Below, piece after piece: positions 63,821 to 64,000 of a stretch of DNA of 64,000 nucleotides (positions are counted from its first letter, which is position 1; each line of letters begins with the position of its first letter). The translations under genes were made by a program, and so were the position numbers. The notes beneath the pieces are model-generated. The model was not told the DNA's origin, made no database searches, and saw only the letters and a list, made by a program, of their open reading frames with translations. The stretch is from assembly GCA_039714395.1 (NCBI GenBank), contig JBDLJH010000009.1, positions 61,641 through 125,640 on the forward strand, read 5' to 3'. Source of the stretch: JAPHSX01 sp039714395 (GTDB lineage Bacteria; Pseudomonadota; Gammaproteobacteria; Thiohalomonadales; Thiohalomonadaceae).

Positions 63821-64000
63821 AGGAGATAATGTATTTTGAAAAACCGCTCTATGTGCACTGTAAGTACAATGGTATCTGATATGGAGTTAAAGGGGTCAGT
63901 ACCTGAGGGATCCCCACGAATTCACCATCCCTCGCCGTGACTTGTTACCGTCTCATAAAGCATCACTGTAACAGCTTTTAACTCACTTAGTGAGAACGCA
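63821..64000. other. Terminal gene-free stretch
   Basis: No gene was found. A GGGGTCAGTACC string (63890-63901) resembles GGGGTCAGAACAC at 62746-62758 between the toxin pseudogene and the next gene. Similar strings border REP-associated transposase elements (from memory), but no transposase is seen. Confidence 0.3.

Noticed and set aside
1..64000. CRISPR arrays, tRNA or rRNA genes, intact transposases
   Set aside because: No regularly spaced direct repeats, cloverleaf-like genes, rRNA stretches or transposase frames were seen on reading the window.

Overview
The window is a stretch of bacterial chromosome of roughly 50-55% GC. It reads as a sulfur-oxidiser-like, CO2-fixing gammaproteobacterium. 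Between positions 17,471 and 44,220 the gene order closely follows the metX/metW - yggT-proC-yggS-pilTU - pyrC'-pyrB-pyrR-ruvX-yqgE-tonB-gshB - pilGHIJK-chpA-chpC block known from Pseudomonas. The coaBC-dut-algC-argB order upstream also matches Pseudomonas. A form II RuBisCO gene (cbbM), a CbbR-type regulator and a Calvin-cycle/glycolysis cluster point to chemolithoautotrophy. The exact taxon is not resolved; free-living or symbiotic Chromatiales/Sedimenticola-like bacteria fit (inference).

Layout. 1-16 kb holds housekeeping genes: a hydantoinase/oxoprolinase cut by the window edge, rpmBG, radC, coaBC-dut-(membrane protein)-algC-argB-slmA, a TauE/SafE permease, pyrE, xthA, a PstS-like binding protein, a secreted nuclease and an AmpG-like permease. 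16.8-24 kb holds a second permease, metXW, a dynamin-family GTPase, a frameshifted yggU, then yggT, proC and yggS. 24-44 kb is the type IV pilus motor and Pil-Chp chemosensory system with the pyrimidine cluster between them. The dihydroorotase in that cluster has lost its metal-binding HxH motif. 44-49 kb is the activated methyl cycle: a di-haem cytochrome c, rsmE, metF, ahcY behind an SAH riboswitch, and metK. 49.8-60.6 kb is carbon metabolism: tkt-gap-pgk-pyk-fba, then cbbR, a small methyltransferase and cbbM.

From about 60.6 kb the character changes. A dispersed structured repeat is followed by an HTH-ImmA/IrrE antitoxin-like gene, a DUF4411 toxin-like gene broken by an in-frame TAG, a tail-anchored orphan and a GreA/GreB-like gene. 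This looks like an accessory island.

The most useful observations are these. A palindrome of the form TAA-N8-TTA recurs at cbbR, upstream of tkt and upstream of cbbM, which suggests a CbbR regulon. In the SAH riboswitch the aptamer pseudoknot and a Shine-Dalgarno-masking hairpin share bases. An 11-C tract lies between the Shine-Dalgarno and start codon of a cytochrome gene. yggU carries a +1 frameshift, and the DUF4411 toxin-like gene has an amber interruption. The membrane region that I recall as fused to AlgC in some relatives is a separate, translationally coupled gene here. I saw no wholly new system that the sequence alone can prove.
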